From: Nostoc piscinale CENA21
Lineage (GTDB): Bacteria; Cyanobacteriota; Cyanobacteriia; Cyanobacteriales; Nostocaceae
NCBI RefSeq assembly: GCF_001298445.1
Contig: NZ_CP012036.1
Span: forward strand, 6,077,525-6,141,524
Length of the DNA: 64,000 nt
Direction: 5' to 3'
Shown here: one piece after another, positions 27,370 through 36,063 of the stretch
Numbering within the stretch: position 1 is the first letter of the stretch
Layout of the letters: every line of letters starts with the position of its first letter
The notes under the pieces: model-generated
What the model was told of the DNA's origin: nothing
Database searches by the model: none
The model's input: only the letters and a program-made list of their open reading frames with translations
Translations under genes and position numbers: made by a program

Positions 27370-27513
27370 AAGTCCTACTATTCCTGGCATTCAAGCTTTC
27401 AAATTGCTCTAACATATCTGACTACCGCTATATTTAGTCATATTGTGCAGAAAATTTCTCCATAGGCATAGCGAAATGCAACTATATACAAATTTATTTA
27501 ACTATTCTCAGAT

Positions 27514-27906
27514 TTACTGACAAATGAACTTCCATAGAGGATGACTAGGCCCTTGCTGGCGGATACGACAAACTTGTTTTTCTAGGCGTTCTTTTTCCGG
27601 CTGTGGTAGTCCCATTAAAATATTACGGCTTTGCCAAACTAAAACAGAAATGGTCATGGCAATACAAAAACTTAAACCCAAGGTAGACAGGGGATGATAG
27701 ATGAGTCCATATCGCACTGCTACCCAGGTAAAGTATTGTTGCCACAGAGCAATTTCTGAGCGTAAATTCCACAGACTCACAGGTGCAATCAGCAGCCATA
27801 AAAATGTCACAAATAACCATCTGCCATACACTGTCAGCTGATGTAGTTTCTGAACTTGTTTAGCAAAAGATGGGTCATTAATTGATGGTTGTTCTGATTG
27901 ATCCAT
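27514..27906 (-). CDS. Conserved cyanobacterial membrane protein of unknown function
   Basis: 130 residues with two membrane segments, WLFVTFLWLLIAPVSLW (about 30-46) and LSFCIAMTISVLVW (about 77-90), and a basic C-terminal cytoplasmic part (PEKERLEKQVCRIRQQ). No catalytic motif. It lies upstream in direction of secDF, but a gap and the opposite order argue against an operon. Function unknown. Confidence 0.65.
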   Translation of the reverse strand: MDQSEQPSINDPSFAKQVQKLHQLTVYGRWLFVTFLWLLIAPVSLWNLRSEIALWQQYFTWVAVRYGLIYHPLSTLGLSFCIAMTISVLVWQSRNILMGLPQPEKERLEKQVCRIRQQGPSHPLWKFICQ

Positions 27907-28051
27907 AGCAGGAAAAGGTCACGCGGACGTGGATGCAAATAGTGTTAGCAATTTTTGATTTTAAATGCGAGATTTTGGGTAGTTTTTGAATTTAGAAAAG
28001 TGGAAGCAGTATCAACAACACTCCAGTAAGTTAATCAAAAATCCCCTAGGA

Positions 28052-29038
28052 CTAACTATCTGCTGATGCGTCAAATGCTTCGCTGTTGGTGCCTAGATTA
28101 GGTTTTCCGGTACGTTCTCGCCACAAAGCCAGGAGAGTGCTAGCAATAAAAATACTGGAGTAAGCTCCGGCTATGAAACCAATAATTAAGGCTAAGGCAA
28201 AGTTTTTGAGGGTTTCTCCCCCAAACAGAAAGATGGCAAATAAGGTCAATAAAGTGGTTAAGGTAGTGTTGATTGACCTACTTAGGGTTTGATTGACGGC
28301 ATCATCGACAATCTCAGCAATTGGGCGGTTAGGATTAGTTTTGAGGGTTTCACGAATGCGATCGTAAATTACCACTGTGTCGTTGACTGAAAACCCAGTA
28401 ATTGTTAGCAAAGCAACGATGAAAAGGCTATCTACTTCTGTTCCCAAAACCAGACCTAAAATTGAGAAGATGCCTACTGTGATTAACACATCATGAAACA
28501 GAGCAATAATCGCAAAGACAGCATAATCTAACTGGAATCGGAAAGCTAGGTAGACAATAATCCCCGCAAAGGACACCACCAAAGCAATTATCCCAGAGGT
28601 AAATAATTCTCTTCCCAAGGTAGGCCCAACTGTGTCAATTTGGTTTTTCTGCTGGTCAAAAGTCCCAACTTTGGCGCTTAAAGCATTTTGCAACTGGGTA
28701 CGCTGATCGCGATTTAAGTTTTTTGTCCGAATTAGTATGCCGTTTTCTTTTCTGGTTTCTTGATCGGCAACAATTTGGATACTACTATCACCTAGTCCTT
28801 GTTCTTTGGCGACTTCTCGAACAACGTTGATATCAATTGGCTGTTCACAGTTTTTTGGTTGACTGCAATCTCGTTCAAACTGTAGTCTTGTACCACCGAT
28901 AAAATCTAAACTGGGACGTAGAGGCGCACGGATATTTGGATTTTGCCAAGAAATCACCATTGAGATGATGCCAGCGAGGATCACTGCACAAGAGATAGTC
29001 CACCAAAGCGATCGCGATTTGTTAATACTCAGTTTCAT
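28052..29038 (-). CDS. secF: Protein translocase subunit SecF
   Basis: Inner/thylakoid membrane protein that uses the proton gradient to help SecYEG export. The 328 residues have a first helix, then RPSLDFIGGTRLQFE, a periplasmic P1-like domain and five C-terminal helices with IVYLAFRFQLDYAVFAI and GFSVNDTVVIYDRIRE, which are diagnostic of SecF. Its ATG overlaps the secD TGA by four bases, so it is translationally coupled. Confidence 0.95.
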   Translation of the reverse strand: MKLSINKSRSLWWTISCAVILAGIISMVISWQNPNIRAPLRPSLDFIGGTRLQFERDCSQPKNCEQPIDINVVREVAKEQGLGDSSIQIVADQETRKENGILIRTKNLNRDQRTQLQNALSAKVGTFDQQKNQIDTVGPTLGRELFTSGIIALVVSFAGIIVYLAFRFQLDYAVFAIIALFHDVLITVGIFSILGLVLGTEVDSLFIVALLTITGFSVNDTVVIYDRIRETLKTNPNRPIAEIVDDAVNQTLSRSINTTLTTLLTLFAIFLFGGETLKNFALALIIGFIAGAYSSIFIASTLLALWRERTGKPNLGTNSEAFDASADS

Positions 29039-30480
29039 TGCGCTACCTCAGTCTTATTAGATGCTCCTGATGCTGACAAGTTCGGACAGTAATATTCTGG
29101 TTTTCGCAGTGCAGGAATCGAAATTGCTAAAAACATAAAGGTACGACTACAGGTAATGGCAGTAAACATACTCACTGCTACACCCAAAGCCAAGGTTAGC
29201 GCAAAGCCTTTCACCAAACCAGCACCTAGCCAGAATAACGCTGCACAAGCAATCACTGTTGTGACGTTACCGTCTAAGATACTTGAAAAAGCGCGGTAAA
29301 AGCCAGATTCCACAGAGCGATACAATGACTTACCTGCTTGTAATTCTTCTCTGGTGCGCTCAAAAATTAGCACGTTAGCATCTACCGCCATACCAATACT
29401 TAGAATAAAACCTGCAATACCAGGCAATGTCAGAGTTACACCTAACAAGGCAAAGCAAGCCCAAGTAAGAATGGCGTAGATAATCAGAGCAATATTCGCA
29501 ATTAATCCTGGTAGTCTATAGTACAAAATCATAAATATTAATACTAAAAGCAGACCACCACTGCCAGCATAGATACTGCTGATAATACTGTCTTTACCCA
29601 AGGTAGCCCCAACGGTGCGGATTTCAGCAATTTCCACAGGTACGGGTAACGCACCACCACGCAGTTGCACACCTAAATCATTGGCTTGTTGGGGGGTAAA
29701 GCGGCCTGTAATGACGGCTGCACCGCCAGTAATCCCAGTAGCGGCAAATTCTGGCCCGACTACAGGGGCGCTGATCAGTTCGTTATCGAGGAAAATTCCA
29801 ATACTACGGCCTGTACCTGCTAGATTTTTGGTAAGGTCAGCGAATAATTCACCACCCTTCTGCTCAAAGCGAATGGCAACATTCCAATTGTTACCTTGTT
29901 GAGTCGGTTCACCGTAGGCATCTTGCAGGTATTTACCATTGAGTGGAGGATCTGTGCTTTCAAATAATTCCAGGATTGCTTGATTATTTTTTTGTAATTC
30001 TTCTTGATTTTTGTTAATTGCTGCTTTATCTGTGCTATTGCGTAATTCTTGCTGCTTGGCTTTCAGTTCTGCGCGTGAAGATTGAAAGGCAAAAAGTTGA
30101 GTTTCAGTTCCAGGTTTTTGTTTACGAAATTCTAACTGTGCTGTACCGCCTAGCACTCTTTCTGCTTGTTCGGGATCATTTACCCCTGGTAACTGTACCA
30201 GAATTTTATCTGCACCTACGGTTTGGATGACTGGTTCGGAAACACCAAGGCCGTTAATTCTTCCTTCTACGACTTTTTGAACGCCTTCTAATTCGCGTTC
30301 GGTGATTTCTTTCATCCCTGGTGCGGGTTTGACTTGAATTGTAAGCTGGGAACCGCCGCGTAAATCCAGCCCCAGTGGTATAGGAATTGTGGCAATTACC
30401 GCGATCGCAGCGATTACCAAAACTAATATCAAAGCTAATAGTGACTGCTGTCTTTGCATACCATAACTCGCAACTGACAA
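29035..30480 (-). CDS. secD: Protein translocase subunit SecD
   Basis: Partner of SecF, 481 residues. An N-terminal helix leads to LGLDLRGGSQLTIQVKP, then a periplasmic domain with VEGRINGLGVSEPVIQ and a central Gln/Lys-rich insertion at about residues 135-175. The C-terminal membrane domain has AGFILSIGMAVDANVLIFER, the proton-site helix with its Asp. secD and secF overlap by 4 bases. The gene follows pdhB on the same strand after a 155-base gap filled with repeats. Confidence 0.95.
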   Translation of the reverse strand: MSVASYGMQRQQSLLALILVLVIAAIAVIATIPIPLGLDLRGGSQLTIQVKPAPGMKEITERELEGVQKVVEGRINGLGVSEPVIQTVGADKILVQLPGVNDPEQAERVLGGTAQLEFRKQKPGTETQLFAFQSSRAELKAKQQELRNSTDKAAINKNQEELQKNNQAILELFESTDPPLNGKYLQDAYGEPTQQGNNWNVAIRFEQKGGELFADLTKNLAGTGRSIGIFLDNELISAPVVGPEFAATGITGGAAVITGRFTPQQANDLGVQLRGGALPVPVEIAEIRTVGATLGKDSIISSIYAGSGGLLLVLIFMILYYRLPGLIANIALIIYAILTWACFALLGVTLTLPGIAGFILSIGMAVDANVLIFERTREELQAGKSLYRSVESGFYRAFSSILDGNVTTVIACAALFWLGAGLVKGFALTLALGVAVSMFTAITCSRTFMFLAISIPALRKPEYYCPNLSASGASNKTEVAQ

Positions 30481-30519
30481 ACGCTATAATAACGTTCTTT
30501 GATGGAGTTACGGAAAGTG

Positions 30520-30628
30520 TGAAGTATGAAGTATGAAAGCTGTAGACGCGAAGCGTCTAGCTGTCAGCTATGTTGAAATTCAAATTTCAGACTTCAGACT
30601 TTTTTCAGACTTCAGACTTCACACTTCA
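30520..30628. repeat. Clustered short direct and inverted repeats between pdhB and secD
   Basis: GAAGTAT and CAGACTT direct repeats (TTTCAGACTTCAGACTT) flank a compact hairpin TAGACGC-GAA-GCGTCTA at 30543-30559. The same TTCATACTTC-type text occurs after murI. No coding capacity. Confidence 0.6.
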
Positions 30629-30635
30629 GAATTTT

Positions 30636-31619
30636 TTACACACGCATTGCGACCATTTTCTGTACAGCTTCGACGATTTGTTCTGGCTGAACGATGGTGA
30701 GCCGCTCTAGAGCGCCGTTGTAAGGTGTGGGAATATCTTGGGAAGATAGACGCAGCACTGGTGCATCTAATTCATCAAAGAGGCGATCGTTAATGGAAGC
30801 AGTTAGTTCTGCACCGATACCGCCAGTCCGCATACACTCTTCCACAACAATTACGCGGTGGGTTTTGCGGATAGATGCACCGATAGTATCAAAATCAAGG
30901 GGTTTGAGTGATATTAAATCAATAACTTCGGGGTCGTAACCTTGTTTTTCTAAAGGCTTCACGGCTTGCATCACATGATGACGCATCCGGGAGTAAGTCA
31001 GAATTGTGACATCTTTGCCTTGACGCACGACCTCTGCTTTATCTAAGGGCAGGAGGTATTCTTCTTCTGGTAAATTTTCTTTTAAGTTATACAAAAGTAC
31101 ATGCTCAAAGAACAGTACAGGATTATCGTCGCGGATAGCGGATTTGAGTAAACCTTTAGCGTTATGGGGAGTGGAACAAGCCACAATTTTTAACCCAGGT
31201 ACGGCTTGGAAGTAAGCTTCTAGGCGTTGGGAGTGTTCTGCGCCTAATTGTCTACCTACACCACCAGGGCCGCGAATCACCATTGGAATTTTAAAGTTAC
31301 CGCCGGAAGTATAGCGCAGCATCCCGGCGTTGTTGGAGATTTGGTTGAAGGCTAAGAGCAGAAAGCCCATGTTCATACCTTCAATTATCGGTCGCAACCC
31401 AGTCATGGCCGCCCCGACTGCTATACCAGTAAAGCTATTTTCGGCGATGGGAGTGTCTAAAACCCTCAAGTCACCATACTTTTTGTACAAGTCTTTGGTG
31501 ACTTTATAGGAACCGCCATAGTGTCCTACGTCTTCACCCAGAACAAATACACTGGAATCACGCGCCATTTCTTCATCAATGGCTTCCCGCAGAGCGTTGA
31601 AAAATAATGTTTCTGCCAT
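30636..31619 (-). CDS. pdhB: Pyruvate dehydrogenase E1 component, beta subunit
   Basis: Part of the thiamine-diphosphate E1 enzyme that decarboxylates pyruvate. 327 residues with LGEDVGHYGGSYKVTKDL, DTPIAENSFTGIAVGAAM (contains the conserved Glu that activates the cofactor), RGPGGVGRQLGAEHSQRLE and FFEHVLLYN, and a transketolase C-terminal domain ending DIPTPYNGALE. The alpha subunit is not next to it, as is usual in cyanobacteria. Confidence 0.95.
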   Translation of the reverse strand: MAETLFFNALREAIDEEMARDSSVFVLGEDVGHYGGSYKVTKDLYKKYGDLRVLDTPIAENSFTGIAVGAAMTGLRPIIEGMNMGFLLLAFNQISNNAGMLRYTSGGNFKIPMVIRGPGGVGRQLGAEHSQRLEAYFQAVPGLKIVACSTPHNAKGLLKSAIRDDNPVLFFEHVLLYNLKENLPEEEYLLPLDKAEVVRQGKDVTILTYSRMRHHVMQAVKPLEKQGYDPEVIDLISLKPLDFDTIGASIRKTHRVIVVEECMRTGGIGAELTASINDRLFDELDAPVLRLSSQDIPTPYNGALERLTIVQPEQIVEAVQKMVAMRV

Positions 31620-31821
31620 TTAAACCTTTAGTTACGACTGTTGTTTTAGAATCTTATCGCGCTGCCGTAGCAAATACGGTGAGCGATCGCACTAGTTGGA
31701 GATGAGTTTTTGAAATATTAGTAAATCTACTGAATTCAATACTCAATAATGTTTATTTAGTATATACATAACTTGTCACAATTAAGGTTATATCGCGCTG
31801 TTATTCAGCATCATCCAGAAC

Positions 31822-32515
31822 ATGAGTAGATTTCGATTTCCGAGTTTGTTGACTGCGATTCGAGCAATAATTATTTTACTTTGTGGCTTGATGACTTTTT
31901 CGATATTAGGCTATGCAGCTTATCGAATTTATCAAGAATTATTTCGAGAACGTCATGTTGGCGACATAGTTAATCTAGAACCTGATTCTGATGTTCAAGT
32001 TAAATTTAACTTGGTTTTATTTGAAGTGATTAGAGGTACACCTTACCTGATGGCGACGATCAGTTCCCAACAAAATTATCGTCAGTCTTACTATGAAAAA
32101 GAAGCTGCCAGCATTCGGAATTTTTTTATTTTTTAATACCAGTGATCAATCAGCTTGGAAGTTAGTTACCAACAATAACTCGTTGTTTTTGCGCTATCAA
32201 CAATTAGGCTTATCAACGCCTCCTGAAAATGTTGTTAAAAAGGTGCAAGGAATTTGGTATGAAGTGGTAACGGCTGACAGCGATGGTGACAAACACTTGA
32301 CAGCAAGTGATCGCAAAACTATTGCGGTTTCTGATTTTGCCGGAAAAAGTTATACTGAAATTATCCGCCAAGTAGACCAAGTAGTAGGAACCCATCAACC
32401 TAATGACTCTACTTTACTAGTTTTTTACACCTCAGAGGCGAAAAATTTCGTTACTGAAATCAATATTCCTGAGCGGAAGGCGGTGGTAACAAAACAACTA
32501 CCACTGTTAGACTAA
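31822..32515 (+). pseudogene. Conserved hypothetical membrane-anchored protein, frameshifted
   Basis: The first frame (31822-32136) has a membrane anchor (AIIILLCGLMTFSILGYAA) and an extracytoplasmic start. It breaks at a run of seven T's (32121-32127). With one T fewer the frame continues as SIRNFLFFNTSDQSAWKLV into the second part, ending at 32515. The joined protein is about 230 residues, with an N-terminal anchor and one external domain containing an EF-hand-like acidic loop (DSDGDKHLT, about residue 155). I do not recognise the family. Homopolymer error or true decay cannot be separated here. Confidence 0.65.
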
Positions 32516-32620
32516 GAATTTAGTACTCAGGAGTCAGAATTCAGAATAAATCAGGAGTCTACTAAATATAAGTTAATTAATTCTGACTGCTGGATTCTGT
32601 ATTCTGAATTCTGCAAAAAG

Positions 32621-32911
32621 TTAACTGCAAACAGGTGCATCTGTGACTGGCGCTACTTGATTTTCGGAAAAACGCTTTGGTCTACCGGGTTTACGTTTAT
32701 GGCGTTGGTTGATGGATTTTTCGCTGGCGGAGGCTAATTCTTCTGGTGTACATCTAAATAGACGTATAGCCTCTAGATATTTTTTGGGTGTCATTGTAGG
32801 TTCCGTGCGGCCGGCTTCCCAGTTACGTACACTGGTTTCACTAATTGCAAGCCTGAAGGCCACCTCTGCACGGCTAAGTCCGGCACGTTCTCTCAGGACT
32901 TGCATATCCAT
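32621..32911 (-). CDS. XRE-type DNA-binding protein with AT-hook-like tail
   Basis: 96 residues. The helix-turn-helix at about 5-60 (RERAGLSRAEVAFRLAISETSVRNWEAGR) is typical of Cro/CI-type regulators. The tail after residue 65 is basic and contains KRKPGRPKRF, whose GRP core is the minor-groove binding motif of AT-hooks. The combination suggests binding to an AT-rich operator. An AAGGGAG stretch lies about 10 bases before the ATG. Another XRE protein with the same helix pattern (RERAGLTQLELSRLVG) occurs at 58.8 kb. Confidence 0.8.
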   Translation of the reverse strand: MDMQVLRERAGLSRAEVAFRLAISETSVRNWEAGRTEPTMTPKKYLEAIRLFRCTPEELASASEKSINQRHKRKPGRPKRFSENQVAPVTDAPVCS

Positions 32912-33080
32912 AGTTTCATGCTCCCTTTAATAATAATTTTGAATTTATTTATTAAATCGATTGGCGTTTAAGCCAATTGCAAAGAATTTATTAACTATCC
33001 TATTTTATAAGCGATCGCCGATCCTCTAGCAAACGAGGTATAACATTCATAATATAAAGAGTTTAAATATACAATGAATG

Positions 33081-34010
33081 TCAGCCATGAATTGAGATAG
33101 TAGAATTTGCTGTGCGACGTTTAAAAATAATCATCTCGTTACCGACAATGGGGTTACGCGCGACTAATCTATCTTGAGAATCGAAAATTTCTAAATGACT
33201 AAAATTTAGTTCTTGAGAACGTAGTAATATTTCGGCTGCAAGTTTGTTTTGTTGAGATTCTTTAAGAGAATACCAATCGTCATTAATTTTAATAATGAGA
33301 TTGCTAGTGCGAAAATTCGCTTGAATTGACTGTATCAGACCAGAGGCAAAGCGATCGCTAATTTCTGCTACTTGATTTTCAATCGCTGCAATCAAAATTT
33401 GTTCTGGAGTTAATTCTACTGCGGGTGTCGTTTCTGGTTCCGGTGTTGGAGTAACTTCTGGTTCTGGTTCTGGTGTGGGTGTAACTTCCGCTTGTGGTTC
33501 CGGTGTGGGTGTAGGAGTAATTTCCGGTTCCGGTGTTGGCGTAACTTCCACTTCTGGCACAGGAGTAACTTTTACTGGAAGCTGAGGTTCTGATATTGTA
33601 GACTCTGGCGGAATAGTTGGTGTTGGTGTAGGTACAGGAACTTCCTCAACAGGCGGAATGGTAGCAATTTCCGTAGGTTTACTCGAAAATAAGCTAGAAG
33701 TTGTCCCAATAACCAAAACTAAAGTAATGCCAGTAATAATTCCTGTCAAAGTTGTGTCTGACAACTTTCTAGAGAAACTTGCTGGTAATAAAGAGCGAAT
33801 TTTAGCTAATATTCCACTCCAGACTAACTGGAACTGTTGCCAAGTTGTATTTGTTGTAGATGACTCAGCCTCTAATTTCACCACAGCTGTTTCTAAAACC
33901 CCAATTGTCCCCCGCAACACTTGGATAATAGCCGCCTTCCAAATTGGCGGCTTTCTGGGGTAAGGTTCTTGGGGAGAAGACGGTTGTGAGTTTTGGTTGT
34001 CTCGTGACAT
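33081..34010 (-). CDS. Membrane protein with Pro/Thr/Glu-rich repeat spacer, unknown function
   Basis: 309 residues. A cytoplasmic N-terminal part of about 95 residues is followed by one membrane span (TLTGIITGITLVLVIGTTSS), then a PTPEPE-type repeat spacer at about 130-205 and a C-terminal domain of about 100 residues (LTPEQILIAAIENQVAEISD...). The spacer repeats (TPTPEPEPEVTPTPEPE) are like wall- or periplasm-spanning linkers. The external domain is not recognised. The gene is single and divergent from the phosphatase gene. Confidence 0.7.
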   Translation of the reverse strand: MSRDNQNSQPSSPQEPYPRKPPIWKAAIIQVLRGTIGVLETAVVKLEAESSTTNTTWQQFQLVWSGILAKIRSLLPASFSRKLSDTTLTGIITGITLVLVIGTTSSLFSSKPTEIATIPPVEEVPVPTPTPTIPPESTISEPQLPVKVTPVPEVEVTPTPEPEITPTPTPEPQAEVTPTPEPEPEVTPTPEPETTPAVELTPEQILIAAIENQVAEISDRFASGLIQSIQANFRTSNLIIKINDDWYSLKESQQNKLAAEILLRSQELNFSHLEIFDSQDRLVARNPIVGNEMIIFKRRTANSTISIHG

Positions 34011-34056
34011 GGAACTTTCACCAACAGCAGCGAATCAAAGACAAACAATATATAGC

Positions 34057-34088
34057 AGGTGATAGGTGATAGGTGATAGGTTACAGGT
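34057..34088. repeat. GTGATAGG tandem repeat
   Basis: Three consecutive GTGATAGG-type octamers followed by degenerate copies (GTTACAGG), in the divergent gap between two genes. Confidence 0.6.
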
Positions 34089-34239
34089 TACTAATATTTT
34101 TCCTCATCTATGCTTCGACTACCATACATCAAACTGTATCTGTCTGTTTTGCCTTAATGTATCTTATACTGCGTGCTTGTATAACAATATTGATGCCTGA
34201 ATACAGCATTCATACTTCACACTTTAGACTTTATAAATT

Positions 34240-35148
34240 ATGAAACTGAAACGCCGTCAATTTTTATCTTTAAGTGGCTTGGGATCTGTTGGTACAGGAA
34301 TCATCGGTTGGACTTTAGCTCATCACAATATTTCTTCCGATGATTCTGTCGCCACAGCAGCTAAACCAGCAAACAAAGATTTACTATTGCGTTTTGTGTC
34401 TGTGGCAGATACCGGGACTGGTGCCAAAGGACAATATGCTGTAGCTGAAGCAATGAATTTTTATCACAAGCAAAACCCATATAATTTAGTGGTTTTAGCT
34501 GGCGATAATATTTATAACAATGGCGAAATCGAAAAAATTGGGTCAGTTTTTGAACGTCCTTATCAACCTTTATTGAAAAAAGGTGTAAAGTTTCAAGCCT
34601 GTTTAGGTAATCACGATATTCGGACAGCTAACGGTGAGCTACAACTTAAATATCCCGGCTTTAATATGCAGGGAAAACGTTACTATACATTTCGCCGTAA
34701 TCAAGTCCAGTTTTTTGCTTTAGATACTAACAGTAATGCTGATTGGAAAAAACAATTACCTTGGTTAGAACAGGAATTAAGTCGCAGTGATGCACATTGG
34801 AAAGTTGTATTTGGTCATCATCCAGTTTACGCTTCTGGTGTTTATGGTAATAATCCAGGGTTTATTAAAGTTTTTACACCTTTGTTTCAAAAATATGGTG
34901 TGCAACTTTATATTAATGGGCATGAACACCATTATGAACGAACTAAATCTATTAATGGTACAACTTATTTAATTACTGGTGGCGGTGCTGGAACTCGTCC
35001 TGTTGGTCGTTCTGAATGGACTGAGTATTCTGCTTCTAGTTTGAGTTTTGCAGCTTATGAAGTGTATGCCGATAGAATAGAAATTAAGGCTATTGGTACT
35101 GATAATCGTGTTTTTGATCAGGGTGTTATTCCGATTAAAACTGCTTAG
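34240..35148 (+). CDS. Tat-exported metallophosphoesterase (purple acid phosphatase-like)
   Basis: 302 residues. The N-terminus KLKRRQFLSLSGLGSVG is a twin-arginine signal. The metal-site motifs of calcineurin-like phosphatases follow in order: VADTGTG, VLAGDNIYNNG, CLGNHD, FGHHPVY and INGHEHHYER. It is probably exported folded with its metals and releases phosphate outside the cytoplasm; the substrate is unknown. A 9-bp stem-loop at 35242-35271 may end it. Confidence 0.88.
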   Translation: MKLKRRQFLSLSGLGSVGTGIIGWTLAHHNISSDDSVATAAKPANKDLLLRFVSVADTGTGAKGQYAVAEAMNFYHKQNPYNLVVLAGDNIYNNGEIEKIGSVFERPYQPLLKKGVKFQACLGNHDIRTANGELQLKYPGFNMQGKRYYTFRRNQVQFFALDTNSNADWKKQLPWLEQELSRSDAHWKVVFGHHPVYASGVYGNNPGFIKVFTPLFQKYGVQLYINGHEHHYERTKSINGTTYLITGGGAGTRPVGRSEWTEYSASSLSFAAYEVYADRIEIKAIGTDNRVFDQGVIPIKTA

Positions 35149-35241
35149 TTAAGTTAGATAAAATTTCGCGCTAAGACGCAAAGTTAAAGGTGGTTATAAT
35201 CCACCAAATTATTGATTGCAAAACTATTTCCATAATATATA

Positions 35242-35271
35242 GGTGTGATTTAACAATGAAATAATCACACC
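35242..35271 (+). terminator. Stem-loop after the phosphatase gene
   Basis: GGTGTGATT at 35242-35250 pairs with AATCACACC at 35263-35271, loop of 12 bases, followed by AATTTATTT. A weak intrinsic terminator. Confidence 0.5.
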
Positions 35272-35449
35272 AATTTATTTAATATTCCAGATAAATTCAC
35301 AGGTAATGATTGGGTATAATATTTTTTTATCCGCTATTTTTAAAAATTAGTTTTGTATATCTTCGCCTTTTGATGAATAAAGGTTAGACATATTTGATTT
35401 TAGATATAGTACATTCATCCCTTGGATATTTTCTGATTTAATATCAGAT

Positions 35450-35755
35450 TTATCCAGAGAATTTGATTTTTTTATATTCTGCATTTTTTTCGGGAATATT
35501 AGTGTTATTAATCGAAGAACTAACATTATTATCAGAATTTAATTCTGTCGCCATATATTGGTTCTGTTCTTTTATCAGACGGCTGTAAGTTCTTTGAGGC
35601 ATAAAGTGAAGCGGGTTGTATCCAATAAAACGCAAAATTAATACACAAGCCCAAGAATATCTACCATCACTAATAGCTTCAATTACTTGCTCTAACTGTT
35701 CAGGAGTAATCAAACTGTGACAGTTGTTTTGAGAAGAAGGTACTTGGTAGTTCAT
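35450..35755 (-). CDS. HetP-family regulator of heterocyst commitment
   Basis: 101 residues. The core ITPEQLEQVIEAISDGRYSWACVLILRFIGYNPLHFMPQRTYSRLIKE matches the conserved HetP domain (K/RYSWACVLxLRF-GYNP-H-xP-RTY). HetP and its paralogues set the timing of commitment to heterocyst formation in Anabaena. The tail is Asn/Ser-rich and variable. It lies 308 bases downstream of a HetC-like exporter on the same strand, the same order as hetC-hetP. An 11-bp near-palindrome lies in between. Whether this is HetP itself or a paralogue cannot be told from this window. Confidence 0.85.
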   Translation of the reverse strand: MNYQVPSSQNNCHSLITPEQLEQVIEAISDGRYSWACVLILRFIGYNPLHFMPQRTYSRLIKEQNQYMATELNSDNNVSSSINNTNIPEKNAEYKKIKFSG

Positions 35756-35984
35756 GGCTAACCCTGTAGTGGTGCTTAACTGAAATTTAATAACTAGATT
35801 CTGCCTGGATGTTTGAAGTTTGATGAGTTGCTTGAACAGTAATATTGCTGAGTGAGGAGAATTTATCTCTTGAGGCCAAGTTGCTTTTGTTCCTCTTCTA
35901 AAACCATCCAGATTCGTTATCAGAAATTTGCCTAATGAATAGTTACCTAATACACAGAATAATCTTTATTTTGCTGCCTATTTA

Positions 35985-35995
35985 GCCAAATTGGC
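35985..35995. promoter_or_regulatory. Near-palindrome GCCAAATTGGC upstream of the hetP-like gene
   Basis: One-base variant of the GCCAAAATGGC motif found three more times in this island (39611, 39702, 44217), in the same A-GCCAAA-TGGC-A context. It lies 230 bases before the hetP-like start. Candidate operator. Confidence 0.45.
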
Positions 35996-36063
35996 ATTTT
36001 TTCAACAGAAAGCACCAAGAGTTGACAAAAGATTAGTATGAGACAGCAGCAGGTATCTATTGT

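Noticed and set aside
27296..27415. N-terminal extension of the second acetyltransferase
   Set aside because: The extra 40 codons are translated tandem repeat DNA (PPASCLLPPA); the ATG at 27295 matches the domain start.
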